Of a DNA stretch of 64,000 nucleotides, positions 33,991-43,101 are shown piece after piece. The stretch covers positions 93,544 to 157,543 of the forward strand of contig NZ_JAIVLH010000015.1 in assembly GCF_020524345.1 (NCBI RefSeq). The letters run 5' to 3'. The notes under the pieces were generated by a model. That model saw nothing but the letters and a program-made list of their open reading frames with translations. It was not told the origin of the DNA and made no database searches. Source of the stretch: Metabacillus niabensis (GTDB taxonomy: Bacteria > Bacillota > Bacilli > Bacillales > Bacillaceae). Within the stretch, counting starts at the first letter, position 1. Each line of letters starts with the position of its first letter. A program made the translations under genes and the position numbers.

Positions 33991-35064
33991 ATGCATTCTT
34001 ATATTGACTATATTGTAGCTTTTATTCTTTCTTTTGCTGTCGCTGTGCTTATTACACCATTAGTTAAAAAACTCGCGATCAAAATTGGGGCTACAGATCA
34101 ACCGAATAAAAGAAAAATCCATAAGGATATCATGCCTCGACTTGGTGGTCTTGCGATCTTTATTGGAGTTATTGCCGGGTTCTTATATTTAAAACCTCAA
34201 TCCATGTATATGACTGAGGTTGTTATCGGAGCGGTTATCATCATCATTGTCGGAATCTTAGATGATCGTTTTACATTACCAGCTCATTATAAATTTTTAG
34301 GTCAACTTGTAGCAGCGATTGTAGTTGCTTCTTCTGGTTTACTTATCTCGAAGCTTACAGTTCCCTTCTTTGGGGTTATTTATTTAGACTATTTTAGTTA
34401 TCCTGTTACAGTTTTATGGATTGTTGCGATTACGAACGCGATTAACTTAATCGACGGCCTTGACGGATTAGCAGCAGGGGTCTCATCTATAGCGATGGTG
34501 AGTATCCTAGTAATGGCAATTGCTGATTCTCAAATTGTCGTTATTGCTTTATGTACCATTCTGATTGGCAGCTCATTAGGTTTTCTAGTTCATAACTTTT
34601 ATCCGGCTAAAATCTTTATGGGTGATACGGGTGCCTTGTTCTTAGGATACTCAATATCAATCATATCAATGTTAGGATTGTTTAAAAATATTACGTTATT
34701 CAGTTTTATAATTCCAATTATTGTTTTAGCAGTTCCTATATTTGATACCATTTTTGCGATAATTAGAAGGTTTTTGAATAAACGCAGTATTGCAGCACCG
34801 GATAAACTTCATCTTCATTATTGTTTAGTGGATTTGGGGTTTAGTCATAGAGCAGCAGTGCTGGTGATTTACTTCTTCAGTGCCTGTTTTGGATTATCAG
34901 CTATCATTTTTTCAAATGCGACTTTATGGTTATCCTTGTTAATTTTAATTATATTGTTACTTGCCATTCAAGTCATTGCAGAAATTGTAGGATTAATTGG
35001 CATGAATCGTAAGCCGCTTATAAATACATTTAGACGTATAATGAAGCCGCAAAAGGATAACTAA
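33991..35064 (+). CDS. tagO: Undecaprenyl-phosphate GlcNAc-1-phosphate transferase
   Basis: A 357-residue polytopic membrane protein of the WecA/MraY family that transfers GlcNAc-1-phosphate to undecaprenyl phosphate, the first step of wall teichoic acid and related polymers. Visible: DQPNKRKIHKDIMPRLGG, GILDDRF, the catalytic NLIDGLDGLAAG segment near residue 153, FMGDTGALFLGY and the HLHYCLVDLGFSHR loop. About ten membrane spans. The RBS is GTGGGGGT. It is followed by two hairpins and the convergent LCP gene, the enzyme class that later attaches such polymers to peptidoglycan. Confidence 0.95.
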   Translation: MHSYIDYIVAFILSFAVAVLITPLVKKLAIKIGATDQPNKRKIHKDIMPRLGGLAIFIGVIAGFLYLKPQSMYMTEVVIGAVIIIIVGILDDRFTLPAHYKFLGQLVAAIVVASSGLLISKLTVPFFGVIYLDYFSYPVTVLWIVAITNAINLIDGLDGLAAGVSSIAMVSILVMAIADSQIVVIALCTILIGSSLGFLVHNFYPAKIFMGDTGALFLGYSISIISMLGLFKNITLFSFIIPIIVLAVPIFDTIFAIIRRFLNKRSIAAPDKLHLHYCLVDLGFSHRAAVLVIYFFSACFGLSAIIFSNATLWLSLLILIILLLAIQVIAEIVGLIGMNRKPLINTFRRIMKPQKDN

Positions 35065-35094
35065 AAAGGATCAGTCAGCAGACTGGTCCTTTTT
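35063..35094. terminator. Terminator downstream of tagO
   Basis: AAAAAGGATCAGTC pairs with GACTGGTCCTTTTT (one wobble), four-base loop, T-run included. Confidence 0.8.
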
Positions 35095-35105
35095 AATATG
35101 TAAAA

Positions 35106-35132
35106 AAGAGGACCAGTCATTTTGGTCCTCTT
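35106..35132. terminator. Terminator serving the convergent LCP gene
   Basis: AAGAGGACC / GGTCCTCTT stem, preceded by an A-run that becomes a T-run on the minus strand. Its sequence is related to the adjacent tagO hairpin (both carry GGACCAGTC-like strands). Confidence 0.75.
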
Positions 35133-35137
35133 ACCAT

Positions 35138-36157
35138 TTATTCAGATGCTGCGGAAGTGTCAAAATCTGTTTCATCAGAACTATCAGTTACTGTCATGCC
35201 TAAGTGTCCCTTTAATTCATCCTGTATTTCAATAACACTTTCTTCTTCAGGTATCCAATAGGATATTCCGTTAATGTCTTCACCAACACCACTTAATGTA
35301 AGTGTCTCTATATTATTGGTGCTAAATCCAGAATACTTTTGGTAAAAACCAAGCAACTCAGAAACCTTCATATTTGTTTCTACATTTTTACCAACTTCAT
35401 CTGTTAACTTGTCAACCTTTAATAATGTACCTGCGGAGGCAATTTCATCAATAATGGCTTTCACTACTTGTTGCTGTCGCTCATTTCGTCCTATATCGCC
35501 TTTAATGTCTGAATACCTCATACGTGCATATGCAAGTGCATAACGTCCGTCCAGTTCCATAGGCCCTTCATGAAACTGAAGTTTCTCTGCTTTAGGATCA
35601 TCACTGTTTTGTTCAAAATCAAAAGGAACATCTACTGTTATACCGCCAACGATATCAACAATGTTCTTAAAACCGTCAAAATTGACAGTTGCATAATAAT
35701 CAATAGGTATTTCAAGAAAATCTTCAACTGTTTCAATTGTCATTTCTTTTCCACCTTTGGAAAACGAGTGGTTTATTTTATCTAAACCTACACCAGGTAT
35801 TTCAACCCTTGAATCACGTGGAATACTTAAAAGCTTCATCGTTTGATCTTCCGGGTTAAACGTTGCGACCATTAATGTATCTGAACGGCCACCTTTTCCA
35901 CCACTTGAATAATCTTCAACACCAAGGAGTAATATAGATACCGGATCGTTCGAGATACTTACTGCACTGTCACGCAGCTTGGATTTTTCGCGACCAAGGT
36001 CATCATACGAATTATTTGCTGCCTCTAACGTTTGATAAAAGACATATCCAACATATGATCCAATTCCAATTAGTAATACAAGAGCGAGAAAAAGTAATCG
36101 CCTAAGAATTGGGCGTTTTTTCTTCTTTTTCACTCTCTTCATTTCATTTCTATTCAT
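35138..36157 (-). CDS. LytR-CpsA-Psr (LCP) family wall-polymer ligase
   Basis: A 339-residue protein: a very basic N-terminus (KRVKKKKKRP), one membrane span (residues ~20-42), then an extracellular LCP domain with SILLLGVEDY, GRSDTLMVATFNP, LLSIPRDSRVEIPG, KINHSFSKGG and ALAYARMRYSDIKGDIGRNERQQQV. The conserved arginines and aspartates that bind pyrophosphate are in those segments. LCP enzymes move undecaprenyl-linked polymers onto peptidoglycan. In B. subtilis the gene between tagO and yvyE is yvhJ/tagV-like as I recall. The 23-base gap to yvyE in the same direction suggests cotranscription. Confidence 0.92.
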   Translation of the reverse strand: MNRNEMKRVKKKKKRPILRRLLFLALVLLIGIGSYVGYVFYQTLEAANNSYDDLGREKSKLRDSAVSISNDPVSILLLGVEDYSSGGKGGRSDTLMVATFNPEDQTMKLLSIPRDSRVEIPGVGLDKINHSFSKGGKEMTIETVEDFLEIPIDYYATVNFDGFKNIVDIVGGITVDVPFDFEQNSDDPKAEKLQFHEGPMELDGRYALAYARMRYSDIKGDIGRNERQQQVVKAIIDEIASAGTLLKVDKLTDEVGKNVETNMKVSELLGFYQKYSGFSTNNIETLTLSGVGEDINGISYWIPEEESVIEIQDELKGHLGMTVTDSSDETDFDTSAASE

Positions 36158-36174
36158 AAAGTTTCTCCTCTAAA

Positions 36175-36813
36175 TTAAATTTGGACATCTTCTTCCAAGT
36201 ACACAACATCACCCTCAGAAATGTCACCTTGTCCATTCGTCAGCTCTGTCATCCACTCGATAAAGTCTGTCTTTTTCTCTTCTTCTACATAGGCTTCCAC
36301 ATTTACATCATTTAAATAGTGGATTTCCTTTAATAAATATGTGGAAGATCGTAATTCATTTTCCACTTTCCCCAGCCATGTATAGTCAATATTTGTGTTC
36401 ATGATGCGCATAAGCTTCCGTTCCACCATACCAGTTGCCTGTAAGCCCTCAGAAACAGATTTACCATAGGCACGGATTAATCCACCTGTTCCAAGCTTAA
36501 TTCCACCGAAATACCGCGTGACAACAACAACAGTGTCTTTTAGCTTTTTTTTCTTTAACACCTCAAGCATTGGCACTCCGGCGGTTCCACTTGGTTCGCC
36601 ATCATCATTTGCTTTTTGAATTTGATCATTTTCCCCGATTAAATAGGCTGAGCAATTATGATTTGCATCATGATGCTTCTTTTTTATTTTTTGAATGAAC
36701 CCGATGGCTTCTTCTTCTGTTGTGACACGTTCTACATAGCAAATAAAACGCGATTTTTGGATAATTATCTCATGCTCTCCATAGCCTTTTACGGTATAAT
36801 AATGTGAAAGCAT
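36175..36813 (-). CDS. yvyE: YigZ/IMPACT family protein
   Basis: About 212 residues. The UPF0029 (IMPACT) signature is clear: IIQKSRFICYVERV, HHDANHNCSAYLIG, DDGEPSGTAGVPMLEVL and YFGGIKLGTGGLIRAYG. Soluble, cytoplasmic; the family is linked to translation regulation, but the biochemical role in Bacillus is not settled. The ATG at 36813 is preferred to the longer start at 36855 because a GGAGGTG RBS lies 8 bases upstream of it. It is divergent from degS. Confidence 0.9.
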   Translation of the reverse strand: MLSHYYTVKGYGEHEIIIQKSRFICYVERVTTEEEAIGFIQKIKKKHHDANHNCSAYLIGENDQIQKANDDGEPSGTAGVPMLEVLKKKKLKDTVVVVTRYFGGIKLGTGGLIRAYGKSVSEGLQATGMVERKLMRIMNTNIDYTWLGKVENELRSSTYLLKEIHYLNDVNVEAYVEEEKKTDFIEWMTELTNGQGDISEGDVVYLEEDVQI

Positions 36814-36947
36814 GCTTGTACACCTCCTGACAAGCAAGCAAAAATAGAATAGCACATTCTTTTATTATAAAACGACATAATTTTTACTTCAATCGTAAAA
36901 AATGTGGCAAACTAAAAATATCTGTCGAAAAAGCGGAGGGATACGTG

Positions 36948-38114
36948 GTGAACTCCTATAAAAAATTAGATAGCAATATGCTTGATCTCATTTTAGATAA
37001 GATGATTGGTACGGTTGCCGGGAGCAAGGATGAAATTTTTAAAATTGGTGAAAATTCCCGACAGCAATACGAATCATTGGTTGAAGAATTAAAAGATATT
37101 AAAATTCAAGTAAGCAAGGTGATTGACGAAGGGGATAAGCTTGAGATACAAACCCGTCTCGCTCGCAATCGTCTCTCACAGGTGAGCAAGAACTTCAGAG
37201 AATTTTCTGAGGATGAAATCAGGGAAGCATATGAAAAGGCACATGGACTTCAGGTGGAACACACGATGCTTCAGCAGCATGAAAAACAGCTGCGTGATCG
37301 CCGTGATGATTTGGAAAGACGTCTTTTGGGTCTTCAGGAAATCATTGAACGATCAGAGGCGCTTGTTGGCCAAATTTCAGTTGTGCTGAATTACTTAAAT
37401 AGTGATTTACGTCAGGTGGGCATGCTATTAGAAGATGCTCAGCAAAAGCAGGATTTTGGTTTAAGGATCATTGAGGCGCAGGAGGAAGAAAGAAAACGTG
37501 TGTCACGGGAGATTCATGACGGCCCGGCACAAATGCTTGCCAATGTGATGATGCGTTCTGAGTTAATCGAACGGATCTTCCGAGAACGTGGTACTGAGGA
37601 AGGCTTTAAGGAAATTAAGAGTTTAAAGGTAAATGTTCGGAACGCTTTATATGAAGTAAGGCGAATTATTTATGACCTAAGGCCAATGGCGCTGGATGAC
37701 TTAGGACTTATCCCGACCCTCAGAAAATATATGGATACAATCGAAGAATATAATGGCAAAACTAAGATTCTTTTCCAAAGTGTAGGTAAAATGGAAGAAA
37801 AGCGACTTCCGCCCCGCTTTGAAGTGGCTTTATTTCGTCTTGCTCAGGAGGCTGTCACAAATGCGTTAAAGCATTCAGAGGCATCAGAGATATCTGTTAA
37901 AGTAGAGGTCACCTGTCAAAGTATAACCATGGTCATAAAAGACAATGGAAAAGGGTTTAATATTAAAGAAGCTAAAGGAAATAGAGATAAAAAATCATTT
38001 GGGCTTATTGGCATGAAGGAGAGAATCGATTTGTTAGGAGGAAAAATGACAATTGACTCCAAGATCGATTTAGGGACTTTTATCATGTTTCAAGTTCCGT
38101 TTAATGGAAATTAA
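36948..38114 (+). CDS. degS: Two-component sensor histidine kinase DegS
   Basis: About 388 residues, cytoplasmic, no membrane span. Residues 1-175 form the coiled-coil DegS sensor domain (GENSRQQYESLVEELK, LERRLLGLQEIIERSE). The HisKA_3 motif RVSREIHDGPAQMLANV contains the phosphorylated histidine near residue 188. The ATPase domain has VALFRLAQEAVTNALKHSE, IKDNGKGF and SFGLIGMKER. It phosphorylates DegU, controlling exoprotease production, competence and motility. Two GTG codons are in tandem; 36948 is preferred because GGAGGG is 7 bases away, against 4 for 36945. degU follows 81 bases later. Confidence 0.96.
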   Translation: MNSYKKLDSNMLDLILDKMIGTVAGSKDEIFKIGENSRQQYESLVEELKDIKIQVSKVIDEGDKLEIQTRLARNRLSQVSKNFREFSEDEIREAYEKAHGLQVEHTMLQQHEKQLRDRRDDLERRLLGLQEIIERSEALVGQISVVLNYLNSDLRQVGMLLEDAQQKQDFGLRIIEAQEEERKRVSREIHDGPAQMLANVMMRSELIERIFRERGTEEGFKEIKSLKVNVRNALYEVRRIIYDLRPMALDDLGLIPTLRKYMDTIEEYNGKTKILFQSVGKMEEKRLPPRFEVALFRLAQEAVTNALKHSEASEISVKVEVTCQSITMVIKDNGKGFNIKEAKGNRDKKSFGLIGMKERIDLLGGKMTIDSKIDLGTFIMFQVPFNGN

Positions 38115-38195
38115 GCCGGGTTGCATGACTATAGGCATATTGACGTAGGAATGAACTGGCAACTAGACTAAAAGAGATAATGGGGAGGCGTAAGC

Positions 38196-38882
38196 ATGAA
38201 GACGAAAATTGTTATTATAGATGATCATCAATTATTTCGTGAAGGTGTAAAACGCATTTTGGATTTCGAACCAAGCTTTGAGGTAATTGCAGAAGGTGAT
38301 GACGGGGAAGAAGCATTAGCACTAGTCGATGCACATAAACCAGACGTTGTCATCATGGACATCAACATGCCTAAAGTAAATGGTGTAGAAGCGACGAAGC
38401 AATTGATTGAAGCAAACGAAGACACAAAAGTCATTATTTTATCGATTCATGATGATGAAAACTATGTAACACATGCCCTAAAAACGGGTGCAAGAGGCTA
38501 CCTATTAAAAGAAATGGATGCTGATACACTAATTGAAGCTGTAAAAGTTGTTGCAGACGGCGGCTCATATCTACATCCAAAAGTAACACATAACTTAGTA
38601 AACGAATTTAGACGACTTGCCGCAGCAAATGGACAAGCTGCAACCATGCAGCCATTACAACCAGAAATTCGTCGACCACTACATATCTTAACACGTCGCG
38701 AATGCGAAGTTCTTCAAATGCTTGCAGACGGTAAAAGCAACCGTGGCATTGGAGAAGCATTGTTTATCAGCGAAAAAACAGTTAAAAACCATGTAAGTAA
38801 CATTCTTCAGAAAATGAATGTAAACGACCGTACACAAGCGGTTGTTGTTGCGATTAAAAATGGTTGGGTTGAAGTAAAATAA
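38196..38882 (+). CDS. degU: Two-component response regulator DegU
   Basis: A 228-residue NarL-family regulator. Receiver domain: [14 protein letters not shown] at the start, phospho-acceptor Asp in [13 protein letters not shown] (about residue 56), [15 protein letters not shown]-terminal LuxR-type [43 protein letters not shown]. Phosphorylated by DegS. Unphosphorylated DegU supports competence, while the phosphorylated form drives degradative enzymes and controls motility genes, many of which lie downstream here. RBS GGGGAGG. Confidence 0.97.
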   Translation: MKTKIVIIDDHQLFREGVKRILDFEPSFEVIAEGDDGEEALALVDAHKPDVVIMDINMPKVNGVEATKQLIEANEDTKVIILSIHDDENYVTHALKTGARGYLLKEMDADTLIEAVKVVADGGSYLHPKVTHNLVNEFRRLAAANGQAATMQPLQPEIRRPLHILTRRECEVLQMLADGKSNRGIGEALFISEKTVKNHVSNILQKMNVNDRTQAVVVAIKNGWVEVK

Positions 38883-38895
38883 GGAACGTCACAAG

Positions 38896-38926
38896 AGTCA
38901 GGATCTTTTTAGGTTCTGGCTTTTTT
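38896..38926 (+). terminator. Terminator after degU
   Basis: AGTCAGGA pairs with TTCTGGCT (two wobble pairs) and is followed by TTTTTT. Confidence 0.7.
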
Positions 38927-39098
38927 GTACGTAAAAAGGTTATAAATTAGCGTTGTGGCTTATTAATTGAAATATAGTATAAGAGTGAAAAGACATCTTT
39001 TTTTCAGGCTCACTCAGACGAGATTTTTTTAATAAATAGAACTCTTTCTATAGTTTCTATTCTAAAAAAGTTAATTTTATTGTACAAAACTAAGTTTA

Positions 39099-39228
39099 GG
39101 TTGATTGAAGCGGAAGGTGCGAGACTCCTGTGGGAGCTGCGTGGCAGGTGAGATCCCACAGGCGCTAGCGCCGAGGAAGCTCACCGCACGCCCCACGGAA
39201 AGCGAGCAAACTGGAGCTTCAATCAACC
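39099..39228. repeat. Dispersed inverted-repeat element, copy 1 (about 130 bp)
   Basis: The ends are a perfect 13-base inverted repeat, GGTTGATTGAAGC and GCTTCAATCAACC. Inside are the segments GACTCCTGTGGGAG, GAGATCCCACAGGCG and a GCGCCGAGGA(A)GCTC arm that can fold into a long branched structure. Strongly related sequence occurs at 60344-60470 and a diverged relative near 57352. Much richer in G and C than its surroundings. Similar GC-rich elements are common between Bacillus genes. It fills most of the 508-base gap between degU and the degV-like gene and carries no credible gene. Confidence 0.8.
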
Positions 39229-39390
39229 ACTACGAACACTTGTTACAGAGTGTCAAGGTCTGTGGAACATCATCAAATATAAACTGTCATAATTATCCGA
39301 ACTTACTCCATATACTAAACGAATAGTGAAATCTTAAGGATTATCCGTTAAAATGGTGATAATAATATGGACAAGAAAGGATTAAAACTT

Positions 39391-40233
39391 ATGAAAACGG
39401 CAATCGTCACAGATAGTACTGCCTATATACCTGAACAAATTCGTAAACAATACGATATACATATGATTCCCTTAAGCGTTAACTTCGGAAATGAATCCTA
39501 CCAGGAAGAAGTCGAAATCACATCAGAACAATTTTTTGAAAAAATGCGAGGACAGCAACAACTTCCAACCACATCACAGCCACCGGTAGGAAAGTTTGTT
39601 GAACTATTTGAAACACTTTCCAAAGAATATGACGCAGTAATTTCAATCCACCTCTCCAGCGGAATTAGTGGGACATACAACGGTGCGGCAACAGCAGGAG
39701 ACATGGTAGATAACATTGAAGTTTATGCATATGATTCCGAAATCAGCTGCATGGTCCAAGGCTTCTATGCCCTTGAAGCAGCGGAAATGGCTCATGGAGG
39801 TGCTAACCCAAAGGATATTTTGGCACGGATGGATGAAATGAAAAAAACAATCAATGCCTATTTTATGGTCGATGATTTAAGCAACCTTCAAAAGGGCGGG
39901 CGATTAAGCGGAGCTCAAGCCTTGATCGGCAGCTTGCTTCAAGTAAAGCCAATTCTTCATTTTGAAGATAAAGTTATTGTTCCATTTGAAAAAGTACGTA
40001 CCCGTAAAAAAGCATTAAATCGGGTGTTTGAACTTCTTGATGAAGTAGCAAGCCAAAACGAACCGATGCGTGTCGTTGTCATCCATGCAAACCGGTCTGA
40101 AGAAGCGGAAAAGATGCAACAAGAGCTTTCAGCTAAATATCCCAATATTGAATGCATGATCAGTTATTTTGGTCCTGTCATCGGTACACATCTTGGTGAA
40201 GGCGCGGTTGGCGTTGGTTGGTATAAAAAGTAA
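39391..40233 (+). CDS. DegV-family fatty-acid-binding protein
   Basis: About 280 residues, cytoplasmic. DegV fold: TAIVTDSTAYIPEQ, IPLSVNFGNESYQE, PTTSQPPVGKF, ISIHLSSGISGTYNGA, DSEISCMVQGF, DDLSNLQKGGRLSGAQ and GPVIGTHLGEGAVGVGW. The family (FakB/YviA) binds a fatty acid and presents it to a FakA kinase. Thr and Ser in the conserved positions are present. ATG 39391 is preferred over 39367 because of AAAGGA upstream and the family-typical start. It lies between degU and comF, as yviA does in B. subtilis. Confidence 0.92.
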   Translation: MKTAIVTDSTAYIPEQIRKQYDIHMIPLSVNFGNESYQEEVEITSEQFFEKMRGQQQLPTTSQPPVGKFVELFETLSKEYDAVISIHLSSGISGTYNGAATAGDMVDNIEVYAYDSEISCMVQGFYALEAAEMAHGGANPKDILARMDEMKKTINAYFMVDDLSNLQKGGRLSGAQALIGSLLQVKPILHFEDKVIVPFEKVRTRKKALNRVFELLDEVASQNEPMRVVVIHANRSEEAEKMQQELSAKYPNIECMISYFGPVIGTHLGEGAVGVGWYKK

Positions 40234-40240
40234 ATTTTTA

Positions 40241-40285
40241 TGAGAAGAAAGGACTATTTATACATAGACCTTTCTTCTCATATTT
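40241..40285 (+). terminator. Terminator after the degV-like gene
   Basis: TGAGAAGAAAGG / CCTTTCTTCTCA perfect 12-base stem, 16-base loop, followed by TATTTA. Confidence 0.75.
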
Positions 40286-40358
40286 AGGTAAATTCATAGA
40301 CTTTTGGTTAATATTCCCTCATACTATGTATAGATTATGCAAGGAGGTATATTAACCA

Positions 40359-40568
40359 TTGAATAATAGCGCAAACCAATCAATTGAATTACATGAAGAA
40401 AAAAAACGTACATATCGCCACTGGACAACCCTTGAAGACCGAAAGTTATTAGAATTGCGCCAGAGTGGAATGAGATTCAGACATATTGCTGAACAATTAT
40501 CACGCACACCAATCAGTGTAGAAAAGCGTTACCGAAAAATATGCCAAACCTATATAGGTGGATCATGA
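40359..40568 (+). CDS. Small Myb/SANT-like helix-turn-helix protein
   Basis: A 69-residue protein with a probable DNA-binding domain: RHWTTLEDRKLLELRQSGMRFRHIAEQLSRTPISVEKRYRKI resembles Myb/SANT or GcrA-like HTH domains. The start is TTG at 40359 with AAGGAGGT 10 bases upstream, an unusually strong RBS. Its stop overlaps the comFA start (ATGA at 40565-40568), so it is translationally coupled to the competence operon. I do not recall this gene in B. subtilis comF. It may regulate the operon or bind DNA during uptake; that is inference. Confidence 0.75.
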   Translation: MNNSANQSIELHEEKKRTYRHWTTLEDRKLLELRQSGMRFRHIAEQLSRTPISVEKRYRKICQTYIGGS

Positions 40569-42052
40569 GGTTTCACTTGGTAAATGGTTCCCTAACTCCA
40601 ACATTCTCCAATGAAGAAGGCCTGCCGATATTACACCATCACCAACTACCTGAGATTACACCTAATCCATATTTTTCATATTTACCTGAACTCCAAACAT
40701 ATCTAGATGGAAAAGAGTTGCTTTTAACTGAAATTCCATTCCCGCTAGAAACATTGCAAGCTCACTATGAGCAAGGTTATGTGAGATTAACAGTTGGAAT
40801 TCAAAAAAAACAAAAGCGCTTACTTTGTATTCGCTGTGGAAATTCGAACTCCTCATTATTCGCTTCATTTTCATGCTCGAAATGTGGAGAACAAAACTGC
40901 CATTACTGCCGAAACTGCATCATGATGGGGCGGGTGAGTGAGTGTACACCGCTTTATAGCTGGTGTGGTCCAGTGGTTCAGGTACCTCCATCCTCCGGTT
41001 TAGACTGGGAAGGTGAGTTATCAAAGGGACAAGCACTTGCGTCAGATCAAGTTGTCAAAGCTGTAAAAAATCATTCAGAACTGTTGGTCTGGGCAGTCTG
41101 TGGCGCTGGAAAAACAGAAGTTCTTTTCAAAGGAATTGAGCAGGCCCTCTCCGACAACAAAAAAATCTGTATCGCAACTCCACGTACAGATGTCGTTTTA
41201 GAACTAGCACCACGCCTGCAAAAAGTCTTTCCTTCCATATCTGTTTCCGCATTATACGGGGGCAGTGAAGACCAACACAAACACGCAACCCTCACGATAT
41301 CAACAACTCACCAACTTCTCCGCTTTAAACAAACGTTTGATTGCATCATCGTTGATGAAGTTGACGCCTTTCCATACTCAGTAGATGCCTCTCTCCAATT
41401 CGCAGTACAAAAATCCCGTAAAGAAAAAAGCTCCCTCATTTATCTGACTGCAACTCCCAATAAAAAATGGAAAAATGAAGTGCAGCAAAACAAGAGGAAG
41501 GCTGTTCGAATTCCAGCACGATATCATGGTCACCCCTTGCCTGTTCCGGAATTTGTTTGGGTAGGGAATTGGAAAAAGCAGCTTGAAAAAGGAAGGTTAC
41601 CTTCAAAAGTAATAGAATGGCTAAAAACGAGAATCACAGCCAATAAGCAGGCATTTCTTTTTGTCCCATCCATTTCGATTATTGATGATGTCGTCAAGAT
41701 ATGCAGAAAACTAGATGAACGAATCGAAGGCGTTTACGCAGAGGATCCAGAACGACGTGAAAAAGTGAATAAATTCCGAAGCGGCAGCATGCCTATTATT
41801 ATCACATCTACCATTCTGGAAAGAGGAGTCACGATCCCGAACAGTGACGTTGCTGTTCTAGGCAGTGAAGATGATATCTTTACAGAAAGTGCCCTTGTGC
41901 AAATCTCAGGTCGTGTTGGAAGAAGTGCGAGCTTTCCAAGTGGGAATGTTACGTTTTTTCATTATGGCAAAACACAAGCAATGGTAGAAGCAAGAAAGCA
42001 TATCTTGAAAATGAATAAGGAAGCTAAACGTGGCGGCTTTCTAAAAGAGTAG
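40565..42052 (+). CDS. comFA: Competence DNA translocase ATPase ComFA
   Basis: About 495 residues. The N-terminal zinc cluster reads CIRCGN ... CSKCGEQNCHYCRNC, the family's metal-binding region. The DEAD-like helicase core follows: AVCGAGKTE (Walker A), IVDEVDAFPYS (DEVD box), YLTATPN (motif III), ILERGVTIPN and QISGRVGRS (motif VI). ComFA drives single-stranded DNA across the membrane through ComEC during transformation. ATG at 40565 is chosen over 40541 because of the AGGTGG RBS and the ATGA coupling. I saw no convincing ComK box (paired AAAA-N5-TTTT) upstream. Confidence 0.95.
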   Translation: MRFHLVNGSLTPTFSNEEGLPILHHHQLPEITPNPYFSYLPELQTYLDGKELLLTEIPFPLETLQAHYEQGYVRLTVGIQKKQKRLLCIRCGNSNSSLFASFSCSKCGEQNCHYCRNCIMMGRVSECTPLYSWCGPVVQVPPSSGLDWEGELSKGQALASDQVVKAVKNHSELLVWAVCGAGKTEVLFKGIEQALSDNKKICIATPRTDVVLELAPRLQKVFPSISVSALYGGSEDQHKHATLTISTTHQLLRFKQTFDCIIVDEVDAFPYSVDASLQFAVQKSRKEKSSLIYLTATPNKKWKNEVQQNKRKAVRIPARYHGHPLPVPEFVWVGNWKKQLEKGRLPSKVIEWLKTRITANKQAFLFVPSISIIDDVVKICRKLDERIEGVYAEDPERREKVNKFRSGSMPIIITSTILERGVTIPNSDVAVLGSEDDIFTESALVQISGRVGRSASFPSGNVTFFHYGKTQAMVEARKHILKMNKEAKRGGFLKE

Positions 42053-42121
42053 ATACTTTTAGAAAATGGCTCTCTATGGCATAATAGAGTATTATCTGTA
42101 AAAATAAGGAGAGCGAGTTTG

Positions 42122-42394
42122 ATGGTCATTAATGCAATGGAACAAATTATGAAAGATTTACTAGATGAATACAAAGGTCGACTGCAGTTAAATTGTACTT
42201 GCAGCACATGCCTGGATGATATTCTTGCATTAAGTCTAAACAAAACCACTCCTCGCTATGTAACAAATATAGAGAAAGCTATGTATATAAAAGCCGAATT
42301 CATTGATAAACAAGAAATGACTTCACTATTAGTGAAATTAGCAGAATGTGCAAAAATTGTTTCTGATCATCCAATGTGTGATAACTATCAGTAA
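42122..42394 (+). CDS. comFB: Late competence protein ComFB
   Basis: About 90 residues. ComFB signature: NAMEQIMKDLLDEY, CTCSTCLDDILALSLNKTTPRYV. In B. subtilis the gene lies between comFA and comFC and has no known essential role in transformation; relatives in cyanobacteria bind cyclic dinucleotides, as I recall. ATG 42122 is preferred to TTG 42119, with AAGGAGAG upstream. The comFC frame opens soon after its stop. Confidence 0.92.
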   Translation: MVINAMEQIMKDLLDEYKGRLQLNCTCSTCLDDILALSLNKTTPRYVTNIEKAMYIKAEFIDKQEMTSLLVKLAECAKIVSDHPMCDNYQ

Positions 42395-42408
42395 AGGGGA
42401 AGATTTCA

Positions 42409-43101
42409 ATTACATATTGTTTAATTTGTAATGAACAGGTCAATATTCAAATCACATGGAAAAGTCTCCTGCCAGGTTCTGAACCGAATACCTGCGCCAC
42501 TTGCTATGAAACTCTGGTGAAGATTAATAATCCCACCTGTCCAAGCTGCTTCAGGCCCCAAAGTAACCACGATACTTGCTCAGACTGTCAATCTTGGGGA
42601 AATGACCCTGAATGGAAAGGAGTTCTAGAGCGAAATGTCTCAGTTTATGAATACAATGACGCCATGAAGGACATTCTCTCAACATTTAAATTCCGCGGTG
42701 ATGCAGCCCTTGCAGCTGTTTTCAAAAAAGACTTCAAAACAAGCTATAAAGCAAACTTCAAGACAACCAAATTCGATGCAAGTATCCCAATCCCACTAAG
42801 TCCTGAAAGACTCTACGAACGCGGCTTTAACCAAGCAAAACTTTTAGCAGACATTCTTCCTCTCCCACAGCTAGAAGTCCTCGAGCGAACACACCATGAA
42901 AAACAATCTAAAAAATCCCGCCAAGAACGACTAACTTCTTCCAATGTGTTTTCTATTACCGACCGTAGTATAATAGAAGGGAAAAACATTTTATTAATTG
43001 ATGACATCTATACAACAGGAGCCACGCTAAGACACGCAGCTAAACGCCTAAAAGACTCTGGGGCAGCATCTATCTATTCTTTTACATTAATTAGAAGTTA
43101 A
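42409..43101 (+). CDS. comFC: Competence protein ComFC, phosphoribosyltransferase fold, ATT start
   Basis: About 230 residues when read from ATT at 42409, which has GGGGA 8 bases upstream. The frame is open from 42385 but has no ATG, GTG or TTG before GTG at 42517. Starting there would remove the N-terminal zinc finger (YCLICNE ... CATCYE ... CPSCFRPQ ... CSDC) that family members carry. The C-terminal PRTase domain is intact: FKFRGDAALAAVFKKDF, SIPIPLSPERLYERGFNQA and the PRPP loop ILLIDDIYTTGAT. ComFC acts with ComFA in uptake of transforming DNA. The ATT start is inference from RBS and family length. Confidence 0.88.
   Translation: MTYCLICNEQVNIQITWKSLLPGSEPNTCATCYETLVKINNPTCPSCFRPQSNHDTCSDCQSWGNDPEWKGVLERNVSVYEYNDAMKDILSTFKFRGDAALAAVFKKDFKTSYKANFKTTKFDASIPIPLSPERLYERGFNQAKLLADILPLPQLEVLERTHHEKQSKKSRQERLTSSNVFSITDRSIIEGKNILLIDDIYTTGATLRHAAKRLKDSGAASIYSFTLIRS

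Noticed and set aside
39105..39326. 73-residue ORF over the inverted-repeat element
   Set aside because: It lies wholly in the structured repeat and its flank, has no RBS, and similar ORFs appear over the other repeat copies (57325-57513 and 60303-60512 on the minus strand).
40286..40358. Possible ComK box upstream of the comF operon
   Set aside because: No paired AAAA-N5-TTTT motif with proper spacing was found, only AAAT ... TTTT at the wrong distance.
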